In this document: piece by piece, positions 26,047-35,093 of the stretch
Layout: each line of letters begins with the position of its first letter
Numbering within the stretch: the stretch's first letter is position 1
Assembly: GCA_021773975.1 (NCBI GenBank)
Contig: JAJFJN010000087.1
Span: 1-64,000 of the forward strand
DNA length: 64,000 nt
Direction: 5' to 3'
Source of the DNA: Gammaproteobacteria bacterium
Lineage (GTDB): Bacteria; Pseudomonadota; Gammaproteobacteria; Chromatiales; Chromatiaceae
The notes under the pieces: model-generated
Database searches by the model: none
Told to the model about the DNA's origin: nothing
What the model saw: the letters and a program-made list of their open reading frames with translations, nothing else
Position numbers and translations under genes: made by a program

Positions 26047-26478
26047 ATGACAAAGATCAGTTTCTACATACTGCCTGATGGCGCACGCAGCAACCGTTTC
26101 ACCCTGGCCTGCCGCCTTGCTGATAAAGCCTATCAGCAGGGCCATCGGGTATTTGTACACACCAGCTCAATGGATGAAGCACGACACATGGATCGTCTGT
26201 TATGGACTTTTCGTGATGGCAGTTTTATCCCACACGGCCTGCTTGGAAAAGCAGATCCAACACACACGCCCGTATTGATTGGTCACGGTGAAGATGCCAA
26301 AGATGAGCATGACATCCTGATCAATCTCAGCTCACAAACCCCTGAATTCTTCAGCCGCTTTGAACGCGTGGCAGAACCTATTGATCAGGATGCAGAGATA
26401 CGCAAAGCCGGGCGCACCCGTTACCGCTTCTATAAGGATCGTGGATACCCATTAGAGACACACAACATCAATGACTGA
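26047..26478 (+). CDS. holC: DNA polymerase III chi subunit HolC
   Basis: 143 residues with the HolC fold signature: FYILPDGARSNRFTLACRLADKAYQQGHRVFVH at the start, then the RLLWTFRDGSFIPHG block. Chi links the clamp loader to SSB during replication. It starts 2 bp after pepA and overlaps the next gene by 8 bp. The usual downstream neighbour valS is absent here. Confidence 0.93.
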   Translation: MTKISFYILPDGARSNRFTLACRLADKAYQQGHRVFVHTSSMDEARHMDRLLWTFRDGSFIPHGLLGKADPTHTPVLIGHGEDAKDEHDILINLSSQTPEFFSRFERVAEPIDQDAEIRKAGRTRYRFYKDRGYPLETHNIND

Positions 26479-26866
26479 CCAAAACAACGAATCCATAAAT
26501 ACCTCAGTATTACACAATGACGTAGATTCAAATGGCATTCCCATCTTAAATGATGTTGTGGAAGAGAGAGACGAAACAAAACCACGACCAATAGACGCTG
26601 AATGCACGGCAACCACTCCAAATACCCCTGACTCAACAGCTACCCATCCCACAGAAATTGATAGCTTCAAAGAAACACTAAGGCAAGAACTTAGCAATGA
26701 ATTAAATGATCTAATTCAAGCTGCTCTTTTAAACACAGCCAAAGAGATTTCGTCCCAAGTGGAAAACATCATAGAAAGAAAGCTCTCTAATACACTACAA
26801 AAACAGATGGGGGATATGCTTAAAACAGCCTTGGAAGAGCAATTTAAAAACAACAAATCTATATAA
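26471..26866 (+). CDS. Hypothetical protein with C-terminal coiled coil
   Basis: 131 residues, acidic. The N-terminal half (1-65) is polar and probably disordered, with many D, E, T and N. The C-terminal half (66-128) is a heptad-like helical segment (SFKETLRQELSNELNDLIQA...). No signal peptide or membrane helix. The 8 bp overlap with holC suggests co-translation. Small proteins with this layout follow holC in other gammaproteobacteria, but I do not know a function. Confidence 0.7.
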   Translation: MTDQNNESINTSVLHNDVDSNGIPILNDVVEERDETKPRPIDAECTATTPNTPDSTATHPTEIDSFKETLRQELSNELNDLIQAALLNTAKEISSQVENIIERKLSNTLQKQMGDMLKTALEEQFKNNKSI

Positions 26867-27054
26867 ACTAAGAGGCTATTGATAAAGGGGATAAATACGA
26901 TTCAATTCCGTAGGTTTATTTTCTGCATAAACAAAATCACCTGCTTATAACACGTCAACTAGATCTTAGTTATCTTTTAATTCCAGTAGCACTTAGTTCT
27001 TAATGTATTCCCTACAAGCCTCATCCAACATCACAGATGTAAAAAAACATAGCG

Positions 27055-27651
27055 CTATTTCCAACGCTGTCGCAGCTGCTCTCGATTCAATGCAAGCCAT
27101 TGCATAGAGATAATGCCCGTGGTTGAGTTAATACGTCCGTTGTAAATTTCAGCCATAGCATCAACAAACGCCATCTTCTCTACTCGAATATCCTCACCCT
27201 CCTCATGAACGCCATGAATGCCCGCTGCTTGAATAGCATCTACTCTGGCACAGTAAAGATAATTCCGCTCACCCGATGTTCCAGGGGTTACCAAAAACTC
27301 GCAAATTGGCAATAGCTCCAACACCTCACACCCAGCCTCTTCCATCGACTCTCTTCGTGCCACATCTTCTGGAGCTTCACCTGTTTCAACATGCCCACCA
27401 ATAATCTCTAACAGCCAAGGATGGTTATCAGATTCCAATGCGCCAATGCGAAACTGCTCAATCAGCACCACCTGATCTTGCTGAGGGTCATACAACAATA
27501 CTGACGATGCTCGCAGAGGTTCAACCCGCTCACGCACCAGTTCTTGACTCCAGCCTCCGGCAAACAGACGATGGCGCAAACGATAACTGTTTACCTTTAA
27601 AAAACCGGCATAGAGCTGCGTGTTTTTAAGAATCTCATATTCATATTTCAT
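27055..27651 (-). CDS. nudF: ADP-ribose pyrophosphatase NudF (Nudix)
   Basis: 198 residues from the ATG at 27651 (MKYEYEILKN); a TTG five codons upstream is the only longer option. The Nudix box is intact: G-x5-E-x7-RESMEEAG (GGHVETGEAP...). The N-terminal beta domain and FRIGAL segment match ADP-ribose pyrophosphatases, which hydrolyse ADP-ribose to AMP and ribose 5-phosphate. It follows sat but is separated from it by a terminator hairpin, so it probably has its own promoter or relies on read-through. Confidence 0.88.
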   Translation of the reverse strand: MKYEYEILKNTQLYAGFLKVNSYRLRHRLFAGGWSQELVRERVEPLRASSVLLYDPQQDQVVLIEQFRIGALESDNHPWLLEIIGGHVETGEAPEDVARRESMEEAGCEVLELLPICEFLVTPGTSGERNYLYCARVDAIQAAGIHGVHEEGEDIRVEKMAFVDAMAEIYNGRINSTTGIISMQWLALNREQLRQRWK

Positions 27652-27667
27652 AGGATTGGTTTCCAAT

Positions 27668-27723
27668 AAAAAAGGGCGCAGTCATCTGGAGAAAAATAAA
27701 TCACTCCAAACAACTACGCCCTT
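27668..27723 (-). terminator. Rho-independent terminator of sat
   Basis: On the minus strand an 11-base arm AAGGGCGTAGT (27723-27713) pairs with ACTGCGCCCTT (27682-27672), one mismatch. An inner arm TGGAG/CTCCA lengthens the hairpin, and a run of six T follows. It lies 26 bp after the sat stop codon. Stem, inner stem and T-run together make this the clearest terminator in the window. Confidence 0.85.
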
Positions 27724-27748
27724 AACTATAGGCAAATCTACTAAAGAA

Positions 27749-28939
27749 TTAGCTATCTAGTGACTGATAATAATCACTCAAAATCTTCGCTACTTCAGGA
27801 CGCGAGAACTCCGCTGGTGGTGCAATGCCCTGCCCCAGCATCTCACGCACTTTGGTGCCGGAGAGGAGTACAAAATCCTCCTTGGAGTGATCCGGCGCAT
27901 CACGCATCATCACCACCCTGTTCAGCTTTTTGGAATAGGCTGTGTGATCTGCTTTGAAGATTTCAATCTCCAACGCACCCTCTGGCACCTGCTCATCAAA
28001 GATGGTCTGTGCGTCAAAAGCACCATAATAATCACCAACGCCAGCATGATCACGACCAACAATCAGGTGTGAAGCCCCCATGTTTTGGCGAAACAGCGCA
28101 TGCAGTACAGCCTCACGCGGGCCAGCATAGAGCATGTCAAAGCCATAACCGGTAATCATGACGGTATTGGCTGGAAAGTAGAGTTCTGCCATTTTACGGA
28201 TGGAGGCATCCCGAACTGGCGCAGGAATGTCGCCCTGTTTCAGTTTGCCCAGTAGCATGTGGATCACAACACCATCGGCATTCAATGCTTCAAGTGCCAT
28301 CTTGCAGAGTTCTTCATGGGCGCGATGCATTGGGTTACGGGTTTGAAAGGCAACGACCTTTTCCCAGCCATGCTCCTTAATTTCATTACGGATCTCAACC
28401 GCTGTGCGGAAGGTGTCAGGGAAGTCAGTTTGAAAATAGCTGAAGTTCAGTACCTGAATAGCGCCAGAGATTGCAAAACGACCCTGGCTATTAAAAGCGG
28501 CCACACCAGGATGGTTACTGTCTGTAGTACCAAAGACCTGGCTGGTCATGGTCTGCATCTGCTCATCTGTGATCTCTTCAATCGCTTCGATATCCTGAAT
28601 AGCCAATACAGGATTGCCTTCGACATTAGGATCGCGCAGTGCAATGCGTGAAGCACCACTGATGGTGATGATCTCCTCAACCAGATTAAGCACGGGCACT
28701 GGAAAAAAAAGCCCTGCTGTGGTCTGCATATTTTCAGCACACCCCACGGCATCAGCGGCATTCATATAACCTGTTAGGGGGTTAAAGTAGCCAGCACCCA
28801 TCATAACGGCATTTGCTGCAGCAGCTGATGAAACAGTAATAGAAGGCAGACCTTCCGCCTCTTGCATCAGTGCATGATGCTTCTCAACATCGTAAACAAA
28901 TAGCGGGTTCAGCGTGCTTGAACCATGGGGTTTGATCAT
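27749..28939 (-). CDS. sat: ATP sulfurylase Sat (homo-oligomeric)
   Basis: 396 residues from the ATG at 28939, which has AGGAGA five bases upstream (the open frame extends to 28972). The catalytic motifs of the Sat family are present: QTRNPMHRAHEEL (HxxH), GRDHAGVGDYYG and MMRDAPDHSKEDFVLLSGT. It interconverts ATP plus sulfate with APS plus diphosphate. This form, unlike CysDN, is used with AprAB by sulfur oxidisers, running in the ATP-forming direction, and also by sulfate reducers and some assimilators. aprAB and cys genes are not in the window, so direction is inferred. It is a single-gene unit. Confidence 0.95.
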   Translation of the reverse strand: MIKPHGSSTLNPLFVYDVEKHHALMQEAEGLPSITVSSAAAANAVMMGAGYFNPLTGYMNAADAVGCAENMQTTAGLFFPVPVLNLVEEIITISGASRIALRDPNVEGNPVLAIQDIEAIEEITDEQMQTMTSQVFGTTDSNHPGVAAFNSQGRFAISGAIQVLNFSYFQTDFPDTFRTAVEIRNEIKEHGWEKVVAFQTRNPMHRAHEELCKMALEALNADGVVIHMLLGKLKQGDIPAPVRDASIRKMAELYFPANTVMITGYGFDMLYAGPREAVLHALFRQNMGASHLIVGRDHAGVGDYYGAFDAQTIFDEQVPEGALEIEIFKADHTAYSKKLNRVVMMRDAPDHSKEDFVLLSGTKVREMLGQGIAPPAEFSRPEVAKILSDYYQSLDS

Positions 28940-29099
28940 GTGTATCTCCTGAAAATGGGCTATATGCGCCACACTGTAGAGAAGGTCTACATTGTGACGC
29001 CTGGAAAATCAGCGGCATTATCCCACAAACCAGAGGGGTAAGGTGATATTAAGAACTTATAGTTATATAAGAAAAAGGAAGACCTGCAGATTTAGAGTA

Positions 29100-29513
29100 C
29101 TAATAATCAACTTTCCCCCGCAAATTTTTTAGCTGTCCTTTTTTGGTTTTACTATCCATACGCTTTTTCTGAGATGAACGAGAGGGTTTAGTGGGTCGCC
29201 GCTTTTTTTGAACTACAGCCACACTTTTAATCAATGACAATAACCGGGCCAGCGCATCTTCCCTATTCTTCTCCTGGCTCCTGTACTCCTGCGCCTTAAT
29301 GACAACGACCCCATCCTTGGTGATTCGCTGATCACTCAGCATTAATAGCCGCTCTTTATAGAAATCAGGCAGTGATGAGGCATTGATATCAAAGCGCAGA
29401 TGCACCGCTGTAGAGACCTTGTTTACATTCTGTCCCCCAGCCCCCTGTGCCCTTATTGCACTAATTTCAATCTCACTGCTTGGAATAGTGACCTGATTTG
29501 ATACCTTTAACAT
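29100..29513 (-). CDS. arfB: Peptidyl-tRNA hydrolase ArfB (ribosome rescue)
   Basis: 137 residues from the ATG at 29513 ([14 protein letters not shown]), with AAGGGT upstream; the frame extends to a TTG at 29528. The GGQ catalytic motif of class I release factors is at [12 protein letters not shown], and the C-terminal tail is strongly basic ([19 protein letters not shown]), the part that enters the empty mRNA channel. It releases peptides from ribosomes stalled on non-stop mRNA. Confidence 0.92.
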   Translation of the reverse strand: MLKVSNQVTIPSSEIEISAIRAQGAGGQNVNKVSTAVHLRFDINASSLPDFYKERLLMLSDQRITKDGVVVIKAQEYRSQEKNREDALARLLSLIKSVAVVQKKRRPTKPSRSSQKKRMDSKTKKGQLKNLRGKVDY

Positions 29514-29571
29514 TTGACCCTTTCTCAATCATAATTGAGCTTCTATTTAACACAGAGTAGCTGAGTATCTC

Positions 29572-30438
29572 ATGCATACACTCATTATTGGTTTTGGGGA
29601 CATAGGTCACCGCGTTGCAAATCTTGAATTGGCACTTAGCCACTCTGTAACCGCACTCATCAGAGACAAAAGCAAAATCAACGCCGCCAGGGAGTTTGGT
29701 GTAGAGACATTGTCAGCTGATTTGGATAAGCCAGAGACCCTGGCACAACAACCATTGGAAGGCAGCAGAATCTATTATTTTGCCCCACCTCCCTCAACAG
29801 GTACGCATGATAGCCGAATGGCTAACTGGCTGGATAGCATAGGCACATCTAAACCTGCTGTCATCATCTACATCAGCACAACCGGGGTTTATGGCCATTG
29901 TCATGGCGAATGGGTTGATGAACAACGTATTCCCAATCCCACAGCAGACAGGGCAAAACGGCGTTTAAATGCCGAGATACAACTCTCCGAATGGGGAGTG
30001 CAACATGCCATTCCAGTCATCCGGTTACGCGTACCCGGCATCTACCATCCAGACAGACTACCCATGACATCCCTCCAGCAAGGCAAGCCCATTTTACAGT
30101 CCAGTGATGCGCCCTACAGCAACCGTATCCATGCTGATGATCTTGCACAGATATCTCTCGCGGCTGCCGACCATGGTAAAGCGGGTGGAATATATAACGT
30201 TGCAGACAATGACAGCTGCACGATGAGTGAATATTTTATAAAGATCGCAGATGCCTTTAACTTACCAAGACCACAAGAGGTCAGCTGGGAAGAGGCAAAG
30301 CAACAGCTCAGCCCTGGCATGCTCTCATACCTCAAAGAGTCACGCCGGATAGATAACAGAAAAATGCTGAATGAGCTGAATGTGAAACTTCAATACCCAA
30401 CACTGGATGATGGATTAAGCGATATCAGTTCAATTTAG
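29572..30438 (+). CDS. NAD-dependent epimerase/dehydratase-like SDR (YeeZ type)
   Basis: 288 residues, an extended short-chain dehydrogenase fold. The N-terminal nucleotide-binding motif is [12 protein letters not shown], a variant of GxxGxxG. The serine/threonine block is YISTTGVYG. The later catalytic YxxxK motif is not obvious; the equivalent region reads RAKRRLNAE, as in YeeZ-like members that may not be active epimerases. The substrate is unknown. The 3' end overlaps msrAB by 14 bp on the opposite strand. Confidence 0.75.
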   Translation: MHTLIIGFGDIGHRVANLELALSHSVTALIRDKSKINAAREFGVETLSADLDKPETLAQQPLEGSRIYYFAPPPSTGTHDSRMANWLDSIGTSKPAVIIYISTTGVYGHCHGEWVDEQRIPNPTADRAKRRLNAEIQLSEWGVQHAIPVIRLRVPGIYHPDRLPMTSLQQGKPILQSSDAPYSNRIHADDLAQISLAAADHGKAGGIYNVADNDSCTMSEYFIKIADAFNLPRPQEVSWEEAKQQLSPGMLSYLKESRRIDNRKMLNELNVKLQYPTLDDGLSDISSI

Positions 30439-31537
30439 AAAACAACTTCGCCCACTCACTGTACCCCTCATTTTTCAGTTGATCCTTTGCTATAAAGCGC
30501 AACGATGCTGAGTTGATACAGTAACGTAGCCCAGTTGGCTGTGGACCATCATCAAAGAGGTGTCCAAGATGCGAATCTCCAATTCGACTTCGAGCCTCTA
30601 TTCGACGACTGAACAGTTTATTGTCCACACGTTCCACAATATTTTCAGCAATGAGCGGACGACTAAAGCTGGGCCAACCTGTACCAGAGTCATATTTATC
30701 TTCAGATGAAAAGAGCGGCTCACCGCTTACAATATCCACATAAATCCCTTCCCGCTTTTCATTCCAGTAGGCATTATTGAATGGAGGCTCAGTGCCCTCT
30801 TTCTGAGTGACCCTATATTGCAATGACGTGAGCTTATTGCGCAGTTCAGCTTCGCTTGGCTTGCTATAGCTATTGTCGCTATCTTCTGTTTTTGAGGTTT
30901 TCATGTGTCGATCCTTACCCCAGGTTTTATCCAGAAACTGATCCCGCCCTGAGTTATAGCGATAGAATTTGTAACGTAACGGGTTCTTTTTGTAATAATC
31001 CTGGTGGTACTCTTCTGCAACCCAGAATTTTGTAACCGGATACAATTCTGTCACTAGAGGTTTATCGAATCGTCCTGAGCTATTCAGCGCTGCACGCGAT
31101 TTTTCTGCTGCTGCCCTCTGTGGCTCATTGTGATAGAAAATAGCCGGGCGGTATTGTTGTCCGCGATCAACAAACTGCCCATCATTATCAGTTGGGTTGA
31201 TCTGCTGCCAAAAGGCATCCAACAGCTTTTTATAGGTTATAACTTTTGGATCATAGTAAACCTGCACAGCTTCAATATGCCCTGTTTTGCCTGCTGATAC
31301 CTGTTTATAAGTGGGATTATTCACCCGACCACCAACATAGCCTGAGACAGCTTCCTTTACGCCTGAAAGCTTTTCAAGATCTGCTTCTACACACCAGAAA
31401 CAACCACCAGCAAAGGTTGCCATCTCCAAATTAATATTCGTTGTTGTCGTTTGCTTTTCATCCGCAATATCAGATTGCGCATAACCTATCAGGAACAGCG
31501 GGAGAGTAAGTAACCCAAATAGTGCTATTGATTTCAT
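30425..31537 (-). CDS. msrAB: Exported bifunctional methionine sulfoxide reductase MsrAB
   Basis: 370 residues. The signal peptide is about residues 1-20 ([20 protein letters not shown]). The MsrA domain has the catalytic cysteine motif [12 protein letters not shown] (about 44-55) and the [10 protein letters not shown] block. A linker leads to the MsrB domain (about 225-365) with [10 protein letters not shown] and catalytic Cys in [13 protein letters not shown]; zinc CxxC motifs are absent. It reduces S- and R-methionine sulfoxide in periplasmic proteins and needs a thiol donor such as DsbD or TlpA. Its promoter region carries the same direct repeats as the spondin/Met-rich operon. Confidence 0.94.
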   Translation of the reverse strand: MKSIALFGLLTLPLFLIGYAQSDIADEKQTTTTNINLEMATFAGGCFWCVEADLEKLSGVKEAVSGYVGGRVNNPTYKQVSAGKTGHIEAVQVYYDPKVITYKKLLDAFWQQINPTDNDGQFVDRGQQYRPAIFYHNEPQRAAAEKSRAALNSSGRFDKPLVTELYPVTKFWVAEEYHQDYYKKNPLRYKFYRYNSGRDQFLDKTWGKDRHMKTSKTEDSDNSYSKPSEAELRNKLTSLQYRVTQKEGTEPPFNNAYWNEKREGIYVDIVSGEPLFSSEDKYDSGTGWPSFSRPLIAENIVERVDNKLFSRRIEARSRIGDSHLGHLFDDGPQPTGLRYCINSASLRFIAKDQLKNEGYSEWAKLFSKLN

Positions 31538-31604
31538 CTCTATATCCTCTAATGCTTCATAAACAAAGTACTAGTGATAAGAATGGATGAAATTACTCAA
31601 TAAG

Positions 31605-31633
31605 CCGTCACGAAAAGATCACGTTTTTGTCAC
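31605..31633 (-). promoter_or_regulatory. Predicted OmpR-type operator upstream of msrAB
   Basis: On the minus strand three GTGA units occur at exact 11-bp spacing (GTGACAAAAAC, GTGATCTTTTC, GTGACGG). Direct repeats 10-11 bp apart are the usual sites of OmpR/PhoB-family regulators. The site lies 68-96 bp before the msrAB start. A near-identical element precedes the spondin gene (35094-35121): 14 of 17 bases agree over the shared core. The regulator encoded at 33212-33925 is the obvious candidate. Inference. Confidence 0.55.
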
Positions 31634-31640
31634 ATTGATT

Positions 31641-31684
31641 GTTTGGTGGCCAAGGGTAGCCAACAGAAGTATATTCCACCAAAC
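31641..31684. terminator. Inverted repeat between the sensor kinase gene and msrAB
   Basis: Arms GTTTGGTGG (31641-31649) and CCACCAAAC (31676-31684) are perfectly complementary over 9 bp with a 26-nt loop. It lies 45 bp past the kinase stop and just before the msrAB operator, as expected for the end of the two-component operon. There is no clear T-run, so termination is uncertain. Confidence 0.4.
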
Positions 31685-31729
31685 TTGTTGCTGAGCAAAT
31701 CAACTGTTTGATGAAACGGCCGACTGTAT

Positions 31730-33208
31730 TTATATATCGCTACGCCACACAGGCAGTGTGAAACAAAAGATACTGCCTTCGCACCGCTGGTTTTCAGCGC
31801 TAATTGTTCCACCTTGCAGTTCTACTATACGCTTGGCAATTGCAAGCCCCAACCCGGCATGCCCTTCGCCATTACCTTGGTTTTTCGCGCGGTAGAACGA
31901 TTCAAACAGGTGAGGCAGATCGGCTGCACTGATACCACTACCACTATCGATAACACGGATTGATACACTCTCTTGATTTTGCTCTAACGTCAGCATGACG
32001 CTACCCCCTGTTGGGGTATGCCGCAGAGCATTTTCAATCAGGTTTTCCAGCACTCGTTCAGTCAGTGCAATATCAGCCCAAACAAAGGAGACCCCTTCGG
32101 CCGGCTCCATTTCCAGATGAATTTGCGCCTGTTGCGCTCGGAGCTGGAATTTTTGCACCACATCCTGGGTCAGCTCTGCTGGGGCAAAAGGTTCACACGC
32201 AGGCTTGGTCTCCTGGGCATCCAGTTTTGCCAGCTCAAACAGCTCAGCTACACGACGGGTGAGACGTTCGCTTTGGCGCAGGGCTATAGCCAGATAATCA
32301 CTCCGCTCTTCTGCACTCAACTCATGTTCCTTGAGTTTGAGTGACTCCAGATAACCTCGCAATGCAGCCAGTGGTGTACGTAAATCATGCGAAACTTGGG
32401 CGACCATCTCCCGGCGCAGACTATCCTGCTGTTTGAGCTGTTCCAATTGGGCGGTTATTCGTCCAGCCATCTGGTCAAAGGTATCCGCCAGTCGATCCAC
32501 TTCATCACCTTTACCTCCCTGGCGGGCAGGCACCGTGGTATGGGCGGTAAAATTGCTCGTCTGAAATTGCTCTATATGGGTGGTTAGTCTGTGCAGTCGC
32601 CGGGTGAGAATGAAAAAGAGCGCAAGACCGGCTATCAGGGCAATGCCCAGACTGCCCAGTACCGCCCAGCCACTAAGGCGCAGAAAATGACTCTCTTCAA
32701 TCATGCGATCTACCGAGTCAAACTCCTCGCCGCGCAGTACCACATAGAGATAGCCCTCAGGGTTCTGGGCTGTGGGCACTGGCGTGACGGAGAAGGCCTT
32801 GCGTCGATCATGACTGCGGGGATCATCGCCCAGTAGCGGATAATCTCCTCTGCCACTGAGAAAGGTAAGGATCGGTTCCAGCGCAACATGATTGCGTTTC
32901 ACCTTGCCAGGATCAGCTGAGTAGGCAAGAATCAGCCCCTGCATATCCAACAGGTAGATCTCGATACTGGGGTTGATCACCATGTATTGATGAAAGGTCT
33001 CTTTCAGCGCCTCCTGATCGATCCGCCCCTCTGCCACCAAATTACGATCCATCACCAGATTCTGCGCCAGATCACGATTAAATTGCTGATTCACCTGCTG
33101 CAGATAGCTGCGTGTGGCTGAGGTGCTGAGCAGCGCATAAAGCAGCCCTACGGAGATCAGCAGTACAACCAGCACCAGTGCAAGTTTGGCGTAGAGGGTG
33201 CGCAACAT
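31730..33208 (-). CDS. Sensor histidine kinase (EnvZ/CpxA-like)
   Basis: 492 residues. Membrane helices at about 9-28 and 181-201 enclose a periplasmic sensor domain of about 150 residues. HAMP follows (about 202-255), then HisKA with the phospho-accepting H274 in VSHDLRTPLAALRG, and HATPase with N (LIENALRHT), G1 (DSGSGI) and GLGLAIAKRI. It begins 3 bp after the regulator gene stop, so they form one operon. The signal is unknown; gene context (MsrAB, Met-rich peptide) suggests envelope oxidative stress. The sensor domain has no recognisable family and few methionines or cysteines. Confidence 0.93.
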   Translation of the reverse strand: MLRTLYAKLALVLVVLLISVGLLYALLSTSATRSYLQQVNQQFNRDLAQNLVMDRNLVAEGRIDQEALKETFHQYMVINPSIEIYLLDMQGLILAYSADPGKVKRNHVALEPILTFLSGRGDYPLLGDDPRSHDRRKAFSVTPVPTAQNPEGYLYVVLRGEEFDSVDRMIEESHFLRLSGWAVLGSLGIALIAGLALFFILTRRLHRLTTHIEQFQTSNFTAHTTVPARQGGKGDEVDRLADTFDQMAGRITAQLEQLKQQDSLRREMVAQVSHDLRTPLAALRGYLESLKLKEHELSAEERSDYLAIALRQSERLTRRVAELFELAKLDAQETKPACEPFAPAELTQDVVQKFQLRAQQAQIHLEMEPAEGVSFVWADIALTERVLENLIENALRHTPTGGSVMLTLEQNQESVSIRVIDSGSGISAADLPHLFESFYRAKNQGNGEGHAGLGLAIAKRIVELQGGTISAENQRCEGSIFCFTLPVWRSDI

Positions 33209-33211
33209 GAT

Positions 33212-33925
33212 TCAGTCCCGACCCTCGGTAAACTTATAGCCTACGCCCCATACAGTAAGGATATAGTGCGGCTTGGCGGGATCCTGTTCTATCTTGGCAC
33301 GCAAGCGATTGATATGTGAGTTGACGGTGTGTTCGTAGCCCTCATGGTGATAATCCCAGACCTGCTCCAACAGTTGCAGTCGGCTATAGACCCGGCCGGG
33401 ATGAGACGCAAAATGGGCCAACAGGTCAAACTCCTTGGCGGTCAATGCGATCTCTTTACCACTGATGTTGACCCGGCGCTTCTCCAGATCAATACTGAGT
33501 TCACCGCAATGTAGAGGCTTGCTTTGCTGTAATGGTATTTCTGACTTTTGCTCCAGAGCCTCTACCCGGCGAAACAGCGCTTTGATACGAGCCTGTAGCT
33601 CGGGAATACTGAAAGGCTTGGTAAGGTAGTCATCAGCCCCTATCTCCAATCCTAATACACGATCCAGCTCACTGGCCTTAGCGGTCAGCATCAGAATGGG
33701 CACATACTCACTGCCTGCACGTAGCTTTTGGCAGACAGCCAAGCCATCCATGCCGGGCAGCATGAGATCCAGGACAACCAGGTCATAACTGTTCTGTTGG
33801 TACTGTTGCAACCCCGTCTCACCATCAGAGGCGATCTCTGCTTCGCACTGAATGTCACGCAGGTGCATCTGCACCAGTCGAGCGATATCCGGGTTATCTT
33901 CAATGATCAGGACTTTGCGCATCAT
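33212..33925 (-). CDS. OmpR-family response regulator
   Basis: 237 residues. Receiver domain with the acidic pocket (IIEDN), phosphoacceptor D53 (VVLDLMLPGMDG), T (LMLTAKA) and K (YLTKPFS). The C-terminal winged-helix DNA-binding domain (about 135-232) has LTAKEFDLLAHFASHPGRV and HINRLRAKIE. It is the partner of the downstream kinase. Two ATG codons open the frame. Predicted targets are the two GTGA-repeat promoters at 31605 and 35094. A terminator separates it from the Met-rich gene, so it probably has its own promoter in 33926-33978. Confidence 0.94.
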   Translation of the reverse strand: MMRKVLIIEDNPDIARLVQMHLRDIQCEAEIASDGETGLQQYQQNSYDLVVLDLMLPGMDGLAVCQKLRAGSEYVPILMLTAKASELDRVLGLEIGADDYLTKPFSIPELQARIKALFRRVEALEQKSEIPLQQSKPLHCGELSIDLEKRRVNISGKEIALTAKEFDLLAHFASHPGRVYSRLQLLEQVWDYHHEGYEHTVNSHINRLRAKIEQDPAKPHYILTVWGVGYKFTEGRD

Positions 33926-33978
33926 CTCACCGTGGGTAGCGAAAGTGACTCCAGCTTAATGGATAAAGCAGAGGCAAA

Positions 33979-34005
33979 GCCACCCTCAGTACTAAAGAGG
34001 GTGGC
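33979..34005 (-). terminator. Terminator after the Met-rich peptide gene
   Basis: Perfect 9-bp stem GCCACCCTC / GAGGGTGGC with a 9-nt loop, followed on the minus strand by a T-rich stretch (TTTGCC...CTTT). Outer arms GGATAAA and TTTATCC (33961-33967, 34009-34015) extend the stem. It starts just after the stop of the gene at 34015 and divides the spondin/Met-rich unit from the two-component operon. Confidence 0.75.
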
Positions 34006-34014
34006 CTGTTTATC

Positions 34015-34293
34015 CTACATACCTTTTTCAATCATGGGTTTCTTGCTCATTCCCTGACTGGATTCCATGGAGGGGTTTTCCATCATCTCATCCTTCGTGC
34101 CCTCTTTGGATTCCATCTCAGCTTTTTTCATCCCCTTTTGCATAGTCTCTTCCTGCATCTCCATTGCACCATTGGCAGGTGCCATCTTCTGCTGCATGGT
34201 ACCGGACGGCATATCTTCAGCATTAACAGCACTGACACCAAACATACCCATCATAAGTGCGGAGAGTAGCATTCGCAGTGTGTATTTAGTCAT
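34015..34293 (-). CDS. Exported methionine-rich small protein
   Basis: 92 residues. Residues 1-25 are a signal peptide ending VNA. The mature 67 residues hold 14 methionines (about 21 percent) amid E, K, Q, S and G, with no cysteine, histidine cluster or predicted fold: for example GTMQQKMAPA, AMEMQEETMQKGM and MSKKPMIEKGM. It follows the spondin gene by 11 bp and shares its operon. Two roles fit methionine-rich periplasmic peptides: a sacrificial oxidant sink repaired by methionine sulfoxide reductase, as shown for MrpX in Azospira, or copper binding by thioether sulfur. The nearby exported MsrAB favours the first. Confidence 0.8.
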   Translation of the reverse strand: MTKYTLRMLLSALMMGMFGVSAVNAEDMPSGTMQQKMAPANGAMEMQEETMQKGMKKAEMESKEGTKDEMMENPSMESSQGMSKKPMIEKGM

Positions 34294-34304
34294 TAATCTA
34301 TCCT

Positions 34305-35009
34305 CTATTTAATGGTGACAACAAGCCGTGCAACAGGATTTGCCCAGTGGTGAACCCGGCCATCCAGATCACTGATACCACCGACAGGGTCTGTATCACC
34401 CAAAACACCACGATGGATATGGACGGTTGCATTGTGATCAACACCCGCTGCACCTGTGGCACCGCTACCGCCAATACCACCAGGATCAGCAGGAATCCCT
34501 GCCACACCTGGAGCGCCACCGCCGTTGATGATCTCATCATTGGCTTCGGTGCCCGCATCATAACCTTTCAGATAAAAGGTATAGGTGCCACGTTTTTTGG
34601 GGAGTTTCAGGGCATCCAGGCCAACAAAACCATCATTGGTTGGTAGCAACATACCGGTGATAGAGAGGTAGGTTTTATGATGATGCTCTAGTTCCAGATC
34701 AGCCGATACAGTTGCTCCCGGTGCCAATAGCCCAGCAGCAGGATTGGCTACATATATCCCACCGTGTGATTCCACCTCTAGTATCAGACCGGAGATATCG
34801 CCACCTTCAGCCATGGCCTGTAGACTGGCCGAAGCTGAAGTGCCCACTTCAAAGAGATCTACATCCTGACTATGAGCAGCCACCAGCAGTGGTGTGAAAT
34901 AGATGCCATTGGTCAGATTGGTAATCTCTACATTTACATCACGGGCAAACGCCGGTGCATTAAGAATTAGGCCACTTGATAGAAGCGCCATTGCGATTGT
35001 TTTGTTCAT
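34305..35009 (-). CDS. Exported spondin-domain protein
   Basis: 234 residues from the ATG at 35009, which has GAGGAG six bases upstream (the open frame extends to 35060). The signal peptide ends APAFA (about residue 22). The rest matches the bacterial spondin_N type: VNVEITNLTNGIYFTPLLVAAH at the start, FYLKGYDAGTEANDE in the middle, a glycine/alanine-rich insert, then HIHRGVLG and the conserved end DGRVHHWANPVARLVV. Function in bacteria is unknown to me; the domain binds metal or matrix in animals. It is first in an operon with the Met-rich peptide and carries a predicted OmpR-type site in its promoter region. Confidence 0.85.
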   Translation of the reverse strand: MNKTIAMALLSSGLILNAPAFARDVNVEITNLTNGIYFTPLLVAAHSQDVDLFEVGTSASASLQAMAEGGDISGLILEVESHGGIYVANPAAGLLAPGATVSADLELEHHHKTYLSITGMLLPTNDGFVGLDALKLPKKRGTYTFYLKGYDAGTEANDEIINGGGAPGVAGIPADPGGIGGSGATGAAGVDHNATVHIHRGVLGDTDPVGGISDLDGRVHHWANPVARLVVTIK

Positions 35010-35093
35010 CTCACTCTCCTCGTTCCATTTTTTAATCATCAGTGGAACCACATGTCCCACAATGGTTATTTAAGAGCGAAGAGTTCTCAGGAA

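Noticed and set aside
34298-34561. 87-codon minus-strand frame with hydrophobic stretches
   Set aside because: Lies inside the spondin gene in another frame; no ribosome site.
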